From contig WTBT01000042.1 in NCBI GenBank assembly GCA_013138965.1, positions 20,956 through 84,955 of the forward strand: a DNA stretch of 64,000 nucleotides, read 5' to 3'. Under the pieces are notes generated by a model. That model did not search any database. It had not been told where the DNA came from and worked only from the letters and a program-made list of their open reading frames with translations. The position numbers and the translations under genes are program-made. Source of the stretch: Candidatus Aegiribacteria sp. Lineage in GTDB: Bacteria > Fermentibacterota > Fermentibacteria > Fermentibacterales > JCC-6. How positions within the stretch are numbered: position 1 is the first letter of the stretch; each line of letters opens with the position of its first letter. Shown piece after piece: positions 28,167-38,002 of the stretch.

Positions 28167-29180
28167 ATGTTCAGAAAAACAATTTCTAGAATATTGTTGA
28201 GAAAACGGGTTAAAACTAAATCAAGAAGTACTGATAGGAGTCACCCTTGGTATGAAGGGTTCAAATTTAACGTAGTTGAAGAAACGGATCAGAAAACTTA
28301 TTTTACTTCATTACCTCCACCTATACTGTTTCTTTCTCGAGGACATTCAGGAACAAGAGCATTATCACATTTACTTCAGCGAGCGGGTATTTATATGGGT
28401 AATATTATTGATCCATATTGCCTAAATCAAACCGAGGACGCTTTGTATTGGGTTTATGGTTTTCAAAGAGAATTGGTTCCTCAGTTATTTAAATATGGTA
28501 AAGGATGCAGTAACATACCGGACTTGGTAGATAGTGTTGGGAAAGTTTGTATTTCTCACCATATGTCTGCGTATAAAGGAGGTCCGTGGGGTTTCAAAAC
28601 CTGTGCAGGTAGTTTCTCGCACCAGCTATACAATTATCTTTTCCCTAATGCTAAATATATCTACCTTCTGCGTGATGGTAGGGATGTTATTCTTTCCAAT
28701 AATGGCAAATTTCATATGGCAGGACATTCTCCTATTACAACTCCTCATTGGGAGTATTTTCGAATTATAACATCTGGAATAAGCAATGATTTCTCTCAAT
28801 GGCCTTTTCAATTTAATCATGAAGATGAAATGGAACAACGTACATGGCAAAATCGATTTTGGATTCAAGCGAAATCATGGAGAGAAGACATCCGAATGAT
28901 GGAATTTCTGAAAGAAACTTCTCAACTTTCTGATTCAGTATATACAATTAAATATGAAGAACTTTGCGCTAATCCGACTCGTTCTATCAAAGACTTGTTT
29001 AATTTCCTAAATATTCCGATCAATGCAGATGTTGTATCTTTTGCATCAAAACATTTTTATACAACATCTGTTTCCAAGTGGAAGAATTGGAAAAACTATG
29101 TATTTGATACAAACGAAGATCTAGATAAAATATTCGATGAAATGAAAACAGAACTAATCTTGACTAAGTATTTAACTTGA
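28167..29180 (+). CDS. PAPS-dependent sulfotransferase (first copy)
   Basis: 337 residues. The phosphosulfate loop SRGHSGTRALSHLL (about 57-70) and the 3'-phosphate motif YLLRDGRDVILSN (about 165-178) match the two PAPS-binding blocks of sulfotransferases. The middle is AT-rich and low in similarity to known families, so the acceptor is unknown. It starts 3 bp after wzt. With the sat/cysC fusion and a second sulfotransferase at 32877, it suggests sulfate groups on the exported glycan. Confidence 0.72.
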   Translation: MFRKTISRILLRKRVKTKSRSTDRSHPWYEGFKFNVVEETDQKTYFTSLPPPILFLSRGHSGTRALSHLLQRAGIYMGNIIDPYCLNQTEDALYWVYGFQRELVPQLFKYGKGCSNIPDLVDSVGKVCISHHMSAYKGGPWGFKTCAGSFSHQLYNYLFPNAKYIYLLRDGRDVILSNNGKFHMAGHSPITTPHWEYFRIITSGISNDFSQWPFQFNHEDEMEQRTWQNRFWIQAKSWREDIRMMEFLKETSQLSDSVYTIKYEELCANPTRSIKDLFNFLNIPINADVVSFASKHFYTTSVSKWKNWKNYVFDTNEDLDKIFDEMKTELILTKYLT

Positions 29181-29433
29181 TGTGGATTCATAGTGCCAAG
29201 TAAAACACTGATAACAGGCGGCAGTTTTCATTCGGCAGATTCTCTTTTTGTATTTAGTAATAGAGACCGATGAAAGAAGCATACAGAAAGTTTCAATGGG
29301 ATTGAGAAAATATTAAAACGAAGTTCTTGTTGATGGAGAACGAATAGAAAATTCATAAATATGTACAAAATGCTCCATATAAATATTAATTATTGATAGA
29401 GTATTATTTCACAATAAGCAAGGATGTAATTCG
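29181..29433. other. Intergenic AT-rich gap
   Basis: About 250 bp. A stub reading VPSKTLITGG at about 29193 resembles the start of an epimerase gene but ends after 20 codons. Otherwise nothing is visible. Confidence 0.4.
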
Positions 29434-29790
29434 ATGACAGACAAAGCAAAAGTAACACTTATGTCGTTTGGGTTCAAATATGGAATGCCAAATGCTAATT
29501 ACTATTTTGATGTGGGGTTCATTAGAAATCCCGCCCGAGAAAATGGATGGGGATTCTTTTCCGAACCTAATGAAAAGATGTACAGATACGTGCTTGAACA
29601 AGAATCGGTCAAGGAGTTTATCGACAACGTCATTCCGTTGATTCTATTCCTGATTTCCATTGATCAGCATCAGGTTTTCGCGTTTGGCTGCAACGCAGGG
29701 CGTCATAGGAGCTATCTTCTTGTAGAGAAAATTGCAAGGGTGTTGAAGGAAAAGGGTGTTGTAACTCAAATTGTTCATAGGGATGTATAA
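29434..29790 (+). CDS. Stand-alone RapZ C-terminal-type domain
   Basis: 118 residues that match the C-terminal half of the RNase adapter RapZ: LMSFGFKYGMPNA, FDVGFIRNP, then FGCNAGRHRS (about 84-93) and the end IVHRDV. The N-terminal P-loop kinase half of RapZ is absent. In E. coli this C-terminal domain senses glucosamine-6-phosphate and steers decay of the GlmZ RNA. Single-domain versions in sugar loci have no proven role; sensing an amino-sugar metabolite or acting as an enzyme on a phosphosugar are both possible. It sits one base before the next gene. Confidence 0.72.
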   Translation: MTDKAKVTLMSFGFKYGMPNANYYFDVGFIRNPARENGWGFFSEPNEKMYRYVLEQESVKEFIDNVIPLILFLISIDQHQVFAFGCNAGRHRSYLLVEKIARVLKEKGVVTQIVHRDV

Positions 29791-29791
29791 A

Positions 29792-31513
29792 ATGAAAATG
29801 AATAACAGAATTTCTGAGGTCTGGGACGCACATGGCAGACTTGTTCCAATATCCTCATTAAGTATTCCCAACAGAACAGCAGATGTAGCTGCGATTGTCG
29901 TAAGCCGCAATAGACCGGACTTAACCGACCAGATCTACGAGCAACTGAAAAATATGGGGAAACACCTTTCTATGGATATTTTTATTGTGGAGATGGGGTC
30001 GGACGAAGATAAAAGAAGTAAATATACGACTATATACTATGCCGATGAAGATTACCGCGGCAAATGTTATGGTCACAATGTTGGTCTACGCCAGGCTATG
30101 CTTAAGGGGGAATATAGGTATTACTGGTTCATGATGAATGATGTCGTTTATGAGGAAGGCGCGGACGCTGTCGGTGAGCTTGTTCGGATTGCAGATAAAT
30201 ATCCGGATCTAGGACTATTAAGTCCAGCTGAGCCTATTGGAGGTGCGAATAAAGATGGAAAACCAATTGAAAATTCGGAATTCCATTACATTTTCTCGCC
30301 AGACTATCTTTCGGTACTGATACGCGGAGAAATTATTGAAAAGATCGGATTTTTCAATCCGGAATTCAAGTATTGCTGGGGTGCGATTATAGAATATGCT
30401 TACAAGCTTTACAAAGCGAATTATAAGGTAGCATATATCGATAAGGTCTGCATGAAGCATCTTGGAAGTACAACATATGGTGTTGTAAAAAATACCATTT
30501 CTAAAGAAGAGTACAGGAAGCACGCAAAGAAATTCGCAACACTGTATTTTCGTGAACACTATGGTAGTGAATGGGACTCATTATTCCGAGAAGCGGCGAC
30601 CCCACAAATTGAGTGTGGGCAAATGAAAAGGACTCGCAAATACTGGGAAGAAGTTTTTTCAATATCTAAACCCGAAACTACCGACAAACTAGACAATCTC
30701 TTCGCCAGACTAAAGAACCTGCTTAAAAGAAAATACGAACAAAATAAAGATACAGTTCTTAAGGAGGAAATTAAAAAACTTAATCCGTGGTATTATTCGG
30801 TAACGATTAAGAACGTAATGGTAACGCCTGGCATTGGCTCAAAGCAAACTCCGGAAGCACTTGAAAGTCGTGTGCTGTATAGATCCCCGCTTCTTGTTGG
30901 AGAAGTAGTGAAATTATTCGATTTCAAGGGGAAAAGTCTTCTCGATCTTGGTTCGAACTGCGCATACTGGTCCGCAAGATTTGCTGAGCATGGCGCGCAA
31001 AAGCTTCTAGCTGTTGAAGGGCGAATCGATTATATAAAACAAGGGAATCTATACTGGGATAATAATGACTTCATGGAAAAAGATTCTTATGAGTTTATAC
31101 AGGGCAATGTAATGGATAGTGCGACATGGGATTTAATAGAATCAAAGGGGCCGTTTGATTTCACACTTTGCTGTGGTATCTTATATCATATTCCCGATTA
31201 TAAATATGTACTAGAGAAAATCGCAGAAGTTACAACTGGTGGAATACTTGTAGATACAAGAGTTTCAGAAGGTGAAGCAATGGTCTCTGAACCAGGAGGC
31301 TATTGTTTCGATGCAATTATAGAAACTAGGAATAAAAAGAACCCAAACCTTAGGAAATTGATAAGAATATTAGAAGGACTTGAATTCACAATCCATCAAC
31401 TCAAGATTGATATGTTTACACCCATTGGACTTAAGGGAGCCGACGATTATAATGAATCTCGTAGGGTTGCTCTATTGGCGTTGAAGACAGATAAATCAAG
31501 CATGAGATTGTGA
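29792..31513 (+). CDS. Fusion of a GT2-like glycosyltransferase and a SAM methyltransferase
   Basis: 573 residues from ATG 29792; a TTG and an ATG just upstream overlap the previous gene. The first 280 residues have a GT-A-type fold (AAIVVSRNRPDLTDQ, WFMMNDVVYEEGAD as DxD-like, WGAIIEYAYKLYK). A charged linker (about 285-340) follows, then a class I methyltransferase with SAM motif LLDLGSNCAYWSARF (about 382-396), LLAVEG and CGILYHIPD. The arrangement suggests that one protein adds and methylates a sugar, or caps the chain, in line with a Wzt_C-type exporter that reads a methylated end. The acceptor is unknown. Confidence 0.78.
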   Translation: MKMNNRISEVWDAHGRLVPISSLSIPNRTADVAAIVVSRNRPDLTDQIYEQLKNMGKHLSMDIFIVEMGSDEDKRSKYTTIYYADEDYRGKCYGHNVGLRQAMLKGEYRYYWFMMNDVVYEEGADAVGELVRIADKYPDLGLLSPAEPIGGANKDGKPIENSEFHYIFSPDYLSVLIRGEIIEKIGFFNPEFKYCWGAIIEYAYKLYKANYKVAYIDKVCMKHLGSTTYGVVKNTISKEEYRKHAKKFATLYFREHYGSEWDSLFREAATPQIECGQMKRTRKYWEEVFSISKPETTDKLDNLFARLKNLLKRKYEQNKDTVLKEEIKKLNPWYYSVTIKNVMVTPGIGSKQTPEALESRVLYRSPLLVGEVVKLFDFKGKSLLDLGSNCAYWSARFAEHGAQKLLAVEGRIDYIKQGNLYWDNNDFMEKDSYEFIQGNVMDSATWDLIESKGPFDFTLCCGILYHIPDYKYVLEKIAEVTTGGILVDTRVSEGEAMVSEPGGYCFDAIIETRNKKNPNLRKLIRILEGLEFTIHQLKIDMFTPIGLKGADDYNESRRVALLALKTDKSSMRL

Positions 31514-31515
31514 CA

Positions 31516-32532
31516 ATGCTAGATAGAATCCTTAATCTGTTCGCAAGACCGGGGCTGAATAAAGACAGACTATTTTCTTCGATTCAGATTGAACTGACAA
31601 ATCACTGCACCAATACCTGCAGATATTGTCCTCAGTCAATATGGCGTTCTAACTGTGAAAATGGAGTATTTAATCGGGAAAAGGGCTATATGGATAAAGC
31701 CTTTTTCAAGGAGGTTTTTACTAAAGCAGTAAAGTATACAAAACTTGTGAACTTTAGTTTTTTTGGTGAACCAATGATGCATCCAGATTTCCTTGAAATC
31801 ATGGACTATGTTGGCAATAACAAAGACAATGTCCGGATTGTAATTAATACAAACCTATCACTTGCAACGCGAGAAATATTCGAAAAACTCATAGAAATAT
31901 GTATAACCGAGCTTAGATTGAGTATTGATTCGAGTACATCTGAAACCTTTGAAAAATTACGACCCGGGAAGATATGCTTCGATTTGAATGGTAATACTAT
32001 TGAAGGGAATCGTTTTGAGGATGTGACAGCAAAAGCGGAATATTGGCTCGGACTTTCAGATCATAGGCCCACAAGGCATGTATTTGCTGTTAATAGCCAG
32101 AACGTCAAAGAAGTTAAGGATTTTTTCAAGAAGTGGCATTCATTACTTGGAAAAGATGACTCAATACTTTTCAAGCGGATTTTATCTTATGGTGGAAATA
32201 TGGCAGATGATATGGTTGAAAATCATGAATGCAATGTTTGGCGATACAATATGCTTACGATCGATTGGCAAGGGAACATGTCACCATGCAATCTTGATGT
32301 GAATATGGCTCTAAACCTCGGTAATATACGAAATGTTTCTCTCGGAGGACTAAGCAAATCAAAGAAATATAAAGAACTTAAAAGGATGTCTATGTCAAAA
32401 AGTATCCAGCCCTGCAAATCGTGCTTTGATGCTAACAATTGGGATAGTAACATTCTATTAAGATCAACGGATGTATGGAATGAGAGTCTATTCTCAGCAA
32501 TATATCATACTCCTGAGGTGGATTCGGATTAG
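31516..32532 (+). CDS. Radical SAM protein with SPASM-type tail (glycan locus copy 1)
   Basis: 338 residues; ATG 31516 is taken, although a GTG two codons upstream (31510) overlaps the previous stop. The radical SAM motif CTNTCRYC (CxxxCxxC, about 30-37) binds a 4Fe-4S cluster and AdoMet; FFGEP and INTNLSL fit the TIM-barrel core. The C-terminal cysteines (CNVWRY, SPCNLD, CKSCFD) form a SPASM-like auxiliary cluster site, and the DWQGNMSPCN motif is standard. Substrate unknown; in glycan loci such enzymes may modify sugars or small peptides. Confidence 0.8.
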   Translation: MLDRILNLFARPGLNKDRLFSSIQIELTNHCTNTCRYCPQSIWRSNCENGVFNREKGYMDKAFFKEVFTKAVKYTKLVNFSFFGEPMMHPDFLEIMDYVGNNKDNVRIVINTNLSLATREIFEKLIEICITELRLSIDSSTSETFEKLRPGKICFDLNGNTIEGNRFEDVTAKAEYWLGLSDHRPTRHVFAVNSQNVKEVKDFFKKWHSLLGKDDSILFKRILSYGGNMADDMVENHECNVWRYNMLTIDWQGNMSPCNLDVNMALNLGNIRNVSLGGLSKSKKYKELKRMSMSKSIQPCKSCFDANNWDSNILLRSTDVWNESLFSAIYHTPEVDSD

Positions 32533-32876
32533 CTTATGGATATATTAAGGCTCTTCAGGTTTTTGCATACATAAGATCTTGACAGAATTGTTCATAGTTC
32601 ATACAGGATTGAACTGGGAAGCGGAAGCATGAAAGAAAGCATGAGGAAGGTTTATTCCGAGATTGGAGAAGATGGTAATAAAAAACAGAAAGAGGACGAA
32701 AAGCATTAATGGACTGTGCCGCTGAAATGAGAGATTTTTCTCAGAAAACCGGGGTTGATTTTGGAAAGATAACTCCGGCAAGAAGACTGGAAACAATGAC
32801 CGGCGTGAGCACTTTGAGGTTGTTTAGTCGAATACAGAGTTATCAAACAAAGCAATAAGAGTTCTAAGGAGAAATA
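32533..32876. other. Gap with possible decayed reading frames
   Basis: About 340 bp. Two short plus-strand frames exist (about 32629-32709 and 32709-32858) with higher GC than the surroundings, the second reading MDCAAEMRDFSQKTGVD and ending RIQSYQTKQ. I do not recognise either. They look like leftovers of a foreign gene. Confidence 0.35.
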
Positions 32877-33557
32877 ATGAAATGCAGTATTTATGTATCA
32901 TCGTATCGAATCAAAGACCAAAAACTAATTGACGGCTTTACATCAGAAAAAAGTAATACATTTCTAGTGAGTTTTCCAAGAACAGGTAGTCATTGGCTAC
33001 GAATGATAATCGAACTGTATTTTCAACGACCAACATTAGTGAGAACCTTTTATTATCCTGAAAAAAAAGATTATATATTATTGCATACACATGATCTGGA
33101 TCTGGATATCCAGAGGGATAATGTTATTTACCTTTATAGAAATCCTGTGGATACTATGTTTTCGCAATTAAAGTACCATAAAGAAGATATTGAGAATAAA
33201 GAAAGAATAATATACTGGACATCATTGTATGGGAAACACCTTGAGAAATGGTTAATTGAGGAAGAATTCACAAAGAAAAAAACTGTTATTCGATATGAAC
33301 AGATGAAAACTAATCTTCATATAGCATTTCAGAAAGTATGTCAACATTTTGAAAAAGAGTTTGATGTTGATTTACTTGATGAGGTCTCATCTAAAGTAAC
33401 AAAAAATGAAGTTAAGAAGAAAACACTACATGATCAACAAGTTATTAAATTAACAAAGTTATATTCTGATGAAAGAAAGTATTTCAAGAGCGAATATTCA
33501 AATCTCGTTTTGGAGAATCTTTTTGATGGTAGAGAGCAATTGAGGAATATAATTTAG
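32877..33557 (+). CDS. PAPS-dependent sulfotransferase (second copy)
   Basis: 226 residues, with AAGGAGAAATA before the ATG. The 5'-phosphosulfate loop SFPRTGSHWLR (about 31-41) and the 3'-phosphate motif VIYLYRNPVDTMFS (about 82-95) are textbook. The length suits a small sulfotransferase. It probably adds a sulfate from PAPS to a sugar of the exported glycan. Strongly AT-rich, like its neighbours. Confidence 0.85.
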   Translation: MKCSIYVSSYRIKDQKLIDGFTSEKSNTFLVSFPRTGSHWLRMIIELYFQRPTLVRTFYYPEKKDYILLHTHDLDLDIQRDNVIYLYRNPVDTMFSQLKYHKEDIENKERIIYWTSLYGKHLEKWLIEEEFTKKKTVIRYEQMKTNLHIAFQKVCQHFEKEFDVDLLDEVSSKVTKNEVKKKTLHDQQVIKLTKLYSDERKYFKSEYSNLVLENLFDGREQLRNII

Positions 33558-33843
33558 TAATAAAAGGTAATACTTAGTAAATATAATACATAAGATAATA
33601 AACTTAATAAGCGTGTATCGTAATATATTAGGTAAATATTCTATTAACATTAACTGGATTCTTCATGCAGCAATAGTTATTCGAGGATATATGGTTATGC
33701 ATTCAATAATAGCATATGATAACTTCTCAATAATACCTTCGAGTGAAGTGAAGCATACTAAGTAGAATCTTTTCAAAATCGGTTCCATGCCGTATCGATA
33801 AGTAGTAAATGGATATCAGTAAGAATTAGGTGTAACATATATA

Positions 33844-35370
33844 ATGAATAACATTAAACTAAGTGCTGTCGTTGTTACTTTCAATGAATCTGCTCATTTG
33901 GCTGAATGCCTTGAAAGCCTGAAATTTGCTGACGAATTAATAGTTATTGACCTGGGTTCTACTGATACTTCTGTAGAGATTGCGGAATCATGTGGGGCAA
34001 GAGTTATAGCACACGATTGGGTTCCTGTCATTGAAATGATAAGGGAATGGGCTTTTGAGCAGGCAACTTATAACTGGATTGTTCATTTAGATCCGGATGA
34101 GGTCTTTCCTCCAGCATCAGTACAAGTAATTAAAAAGTTGATATTAGCTGACGATGGATTAGCCTATATCGGACTACCTCTTAGAAATTACTATATGGGG
34201 AAACCTGTTATGCATGGTAGATGGGGAAGTATACTAAGCCCTGCAAGAATTATTAACAGAGAGCGTACAATTCTAAATGATGTAGTTCATGCAGGTTTTG
34301 GTGTACGGCAGGGATTTCATAGCCATAGATTTGAGCCATTATCAGTTGACGAAATTATTAAACACTATTGGATTGATAGTACTAAGCAGTTTAAGGAAAA
34401 GCACCTCAGATATTTGCAGCATGAGGGAAGGGCAATGAAGCTAAGAGGGTATAGATTCAATATTATCAAGGCAACTATGTCTTCAATTGCAGCGTTTTCA
34501 AGTTCATTAGTCAGGAAGTACGGAATACTAATGGGTAAAACTGGAATTGATCTTGCATGCAAATGGAGCTGGTACACCTGGAATAGATGGAAGCAATTAG
34601 AATTATACGAAGAGCAGAATAATAAAGATAATAACATACTATGCGTTCAAGATATTAACCCCCGAAGATCATGGCTCAGTAAATTGAAATGTAGCAAGTT
34701 TGTGCGATTCTGCAAGAAGGCATCAGGATATACTTGGCTAAAGAGCAGGAATATTCACAAGAACTATATTTATCAATGTGTACAACAGATTAACAAACAA
34801 TCAGAGATCCATACCGCTGAATCGGTACTAATTTCTGATATGCCCCTTATTGAAACACTGAAATCTTTCCGTAATATCAGATCAATAGAAAGAAACTTAT
34901 GGTCCAATATTCGATACATAGAATATGATCGAAAGGAATCTGGTAAAAACATATTAAATTCAATCTCGCTTGATGATTACGCCTATGTAGTGATTGTATC
35001 TTTAATCGAATATTTAGGGATCTCTGTCGATCCGAGATCGAAAGATTTTAAACCGGATCTTGATCTAGAGTTTATGGTGAATCTTAGGCAAAAGTTGACA
35101 ACAAAGGGAAAAGTATTTCTAATACTGCCTGTATCGTGCGATCATTTATTCATCGGACAGCAGCGAGTGTATGGAAAGCTAAGGCTTAAGAAGTTATTCA
35201 AAGGTTGGAATCTAAATGAGCAATGTTTTTTTAGTCTTGATAAATCCGGAAATTGGTTACCCGTAGAAGAAAGTGAAGTACTTAAAGTAAAAGCAACAAG
35301 AAGATATAAAAACATTGGATGTTTTTTACTTGAAAGAACGAGTACAGATCAGGATAATGAAAATAGTTGA
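33844..35370 (+). CDS. GT2 glycosyltransferase fused to a DUF268-like domain
   Basis: 508 residues. The N-terminal 250 residues are a GT2 of the KdtX/WaaE type: SAVVVTFNESAHLAECLESL, VIDLGSTDTS, then HLDPDEVFPP (DxD, about 80-89). The rest (about 290-500) resembles DUF268: the EYLGISVD segment, LRQKLTTKGKVFLILPV and VYGKLRLKKLFKGWN, a methyltransferase-like fold often found in sugar loci. No clear SAM glycine motif is visible in the second half, so its activity is uncertain. Confidence 0.72.
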   Translation: MNNIKLSAVVVTFNESAHLAECLESLKFADELIVIDLGSTDTSVEIAESCGARVIAHDWVPVIEMIREWAFEQATYNWIVHLDPDEVFPPASVQVIKKLILADDGLAYIGLPLRNYYMGKPVMHGRWGSILSPARIINRERTILNDVVHAGFGVRQGFHSHRFEPLSVDEIIKHYWIDSTKQFKEKHLRYLQHEGRAMKLRGYRFNIIKATMSSIAAFSSSLVRKYGILMGKTGIDLACKWSWYTWNRWKQLELYEEQNNKDNNILCVQDINPRRSWLSKLKCSKFVRFCKKASGYTWLKSRNIHKNYIYQCVQQINKQSEIHTAESVLISDMPLIETLKSFRNIRSIERNLWSNIRYIEYDRKESGKNILNSISLDDYAYVVIVSLIEYLGISVDPRSKDFKPDLDLEFMVNLRQKLTTKGKVFLILPVSCDHLFIGQQRVYGKLRLKKLFKGWNLNEQCFFSLDKSGNWLPVEESEVLKVKATRRYKNIGCFLLERTSTDQDNENS

Positions 35371-35449
35371 TTAGGTATGGGTAAGAATTTAATCATTAAC
35401 ATAGCTAATTATCAGGATTACTCTTGCTTGCATATTCAGGAACAAAATT

Positions 35450-36343
35450 ATGTTAACAATTTTCACAACTGCAAAGCCCTTCATCGGAAAAATTAAGGTA
35501 AATCAATATAATGCTATTAGAAGTTGGAAAGCACTTCCAGTTGAGAAAGAGATTATTCTATTTGGAGAGGGGGAAGGTTATAGTAAAGCTGTTAGTGATT
35601 TAAATATAGAATGGATTCCAGAAGTAGAAACAAGCTCACAGGGAACTCCATTGGTAAATTCCATGTTTCAGATTGCAAGAGATTGTGGTAAATATCAAAT
35701 AAAGATGTACATAAATAGCGATATAGTGTTGCTGAGCGATTTCCCAACTGCGTTAAAGAGTATTAGGTTTAACGAGTATCTAGTCGTGTCCCAAAGATAT
35801 GATTTGAATTTGAATGAAATAATTGATTTCAATAAACCCGATCTCGAAAATGAACTTCGTAGAATGATATCGAATCATGCAAAACTTCATCCTCCAAGTG
35901 GATCAGATATATTTTGTTTTGCCGGATGGCCATGGGGTGGGATTCCAGAGCTAGTAATTGGCAGAGCAGGTTATGACAATGAACTGATTTTTCATTGTAG
36001 AAATACTAGAGTTCCTGTAATTGATGCTACAGGAGCAATAACTCTGATTCATCAGAACCATGGTTACGCGCATCATAAGAACGGCAGACAGGGAGTCTGG
36101 CATGGCCAAGAAGCCAAAACTAATATGGAGAAGGGTAAATCACGAGGTTTGCGATTTACCATCCTTGAAGCCGATTATATGATATCAGGAGGTAAGATCG
36201 TTAGGAACAAGAGAAAGGTTGAACTATCCAGAAAGTTAAGGGCAAGAAAAGAGATTTGTAGAAGTGAAATAGGAGGAAGTATCATTGAGTATTATATCAG
36301 GCTAATAGGAATAATAAATAGGAGAATACTACTGCGCTACTAA
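35450..36343 (+). CDS. Putative glycosyltransferase-like protein
   Basis: 297 residues. Start LTIFTTAKPFIGKIKVNQYNAIRSW and YINSDIVLLSDFP (DxD-like, about 93-105) resemble GT-A nucleotide-sugar transferases that hold the donor with an aspartate pair. The C-terminal 60 residues are basic. No family name can be given with confidence. It lies in the plus-strand operon 80 bp after the GT2-DUF268 gene. Confidence 0.5.
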   Translation: MLTIFTTAKPFIGKIKVNQYNAIRSWKALPVEKEIILFGEGEGYSKAVSDLNIEWIPEVETSSQGTPLVNSMFQIARDCGKYQIKMYINSDIVLLSDFPTALKSIRFNEYLVVSQRYDLNLNEIIDFNKPDLENELRRMISNHAKLHPPSGSDIFCFAGWPWGGIPELVIGRAGYDNELIFHCRNTRVPVIDATGAITLIHQNHGYAHHKNGRQGVWHGQEAKTNMEKGKSRGLRFTILEADYMISGGKIVRNKRKVELSRKLRARKEICRSEIGGSIIEYYIRLIGIINRRILLRY

Positions 36344-36425
36344 CGTTTTGGAGTCGACAAGTATATGCGAATAATAGAATTTGATACTGAGTGCTTAGAA
36401 CATATTATATCACTATACTATTTTA

Positions 36426-37889
36426 ATGATTAGCATTCATTCACTTTCAAGGATAATCAAACCACAAGTAGTTAAAGCTATAATCCTGCTTATAGTACTT
36501 ACAGTATTCATGAAGCTTCTTGAATATCCTAATGCTGATAGAATCATACTTTTGCTTATTATGTCTATTGCGATAGGTATGATCTGGGGAGTGAAGGGTT
36601 ACATATATGGATTCTTACTATTAGTACCATTTACTCTTCCATCCTTCAATGTTTCAAAGATTCCTGTATTTGGTTACTATTTACTTTCTCTTTCTTTAAA
36701 AGAAAGATCAATAACGTTTGCAGGTTTGGTAACACTATTATTCCTAACCAAGTTGGATAGATTCTCTTATCTGAAGAAATCCCTGATATTCCTTACTATT
36801 GTAAATATTCTTGCAATATTAGTTGCTGTTGAATTTGGCGTCCTCACTGGCCCAGAATACTATTCTGGTTGGTATCCAAAAGTTTTTCTGTATCCAAGCA
36901 TGCTCTTCATAATAGTATTCCGATATGCAAATGATATAAAAACCATTAAAAGAATGTTAGTCTTTCTACTTATTGGAAATGTAGTATTTGTACTACTGAC
37001 TCAGATATTCACTTCTGCTGAATTGGGATATTTGTCATCGCGCTCGGGATTAAGATATGGAGGCTTCTGGAATCTGCCAATGGGCATAAAGGCTTATGCA
37101 GATACAGTTATTCTGAGTGGTTATCTTGCAATAACAGTTATTCTGAGTGTTGGTTTCATTTTCATGACTAAGAGCTATGCTGTGCGAATACCGTTATTAA
37201 TTTCTATTATATTGTCATTAAAATTAATGTTTTTTACTTTTAGTAGGACAGGATTGTACGGTACTATTGTTGGTACTATAATTATTCTTTCATTGAATAT
37301 TTTCAAAATGGGACAAAATAAAGCACTTCCGAAAAAACTGATAAAACTCATAGTCTTTATTGCACTTATTGCTATACTATTCGTAGTTGGTTTTAAGCAT
37401 ATGATTTTTAGTATTGAAGGCACAGAAAGAGAAGATTATGTATTTCGACTTCTTTCTCCAACATCATCCGGTTCAAACATATATGGTCGATGGGATTTAT
37501 TCTCTCAGAGCATTGAAAATTCTCTATCGCATCCCCTTGGCGAAGGTATTGATTTAATAAAACAACAAACAGGGGCAAATCATCATTCTACAGTTACTAA
37601 GTATCTTTCAGCACTTGGATGGTTTGGCATGGCTTGTTTCTCATTCTTTATTTCTATATGTATCAAATGCGTATGGAAAGCCACCAAATCTGAAAACCTA
37701 GAAATCCGAAAAATGGCGATTATTGTTTTTACTTGCCTCATTGCATTCATCTTAATGTCATTTGGGATAGGTATTCTTGGGCCGATGTGGGGGATTGCAT
37801 ATTTTTGGTCATTGCTAGCTCTTGGAGTATCATTGGGATATCTAGATGCGAATACTATTCGAAATAGAAGTGAATCGATTTCGACATAG
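36426..37889 (+). CDS. O-antigen polymerase/ligase-like membrane protein (Wzy or WaaL)
   Basis: 487 residues with about twelve hydrophobic segments and one larger periplasmic loop (about 325-375, with REDYVFRLLSPTSSGSNIYGRW) that resembles the Wzy_C loop, including the conserved arginine and the HHS (about 390) near the catalytic histidine. Wzy polymerases and WaaL ligases share this layout and cannot be told apart here. With an ABC exporter present, a ligase-type role that joins the finished chain to lipid A or another acceptor is also plausible. Confidence 0.72.
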   Translation: MISIHSLSRIIKPQVVKAIILLIVLTVFMKLLEYPNADRIILLLIMSIAIGMIWGVKGYIYGFLLLVPFTLPSFNVSKIPVFGYYLLSLSLKERSITFAGLVTLLFLTKLDRFSYLKKSLIFLTIVNILAILVAVEFGVLTGPEYYSGWYPKVFLYPSMLFIIVFRYANDIKTIKRMLVFLLIGNVVFVLLTQIFTSAELGYLSSRSGLRYGGFWNLPMGIKAYADTVILSGYLAITVILSVGFIFMTKSYAVRIPLLISIILSLKLMFFTFSRTGLYGTIVGTIIILSLNIFKMGQNKALPKKLIKLIVFIALIAILFVVGFKHMIFSIEGTEREDYVFRLLSPTSSGSNIYGRWDLFSQSIENSLSHPLGEGIDLIKQQTGANHHSTVTKYLSALGWFGMACFSFFISICIKCVWKATKSENLEIRKMAIIVFTCLIAFILMSFGIGILGPMWGIAYFWSLLALGVSLGYLDANTIRNRSESIST

Positions 37890-38002
37890 TGTAATTAGGC
37901 ATACTTGCAAATTAATCAACACACTGCTGAGAAAATAAGCCAGCAGTTGTAAACCGTATTCTGTCTAGACAATCCAAGGTACCTCATAAAAAAGGAGCAA
38001 TA

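Noticed and set aside
36426..37889. Flippase (Wzx) call
   Set aside because: The large periplasmic loop and the HHS segment fit Wzy/WaaL better; an ABC exporter already serves transport.
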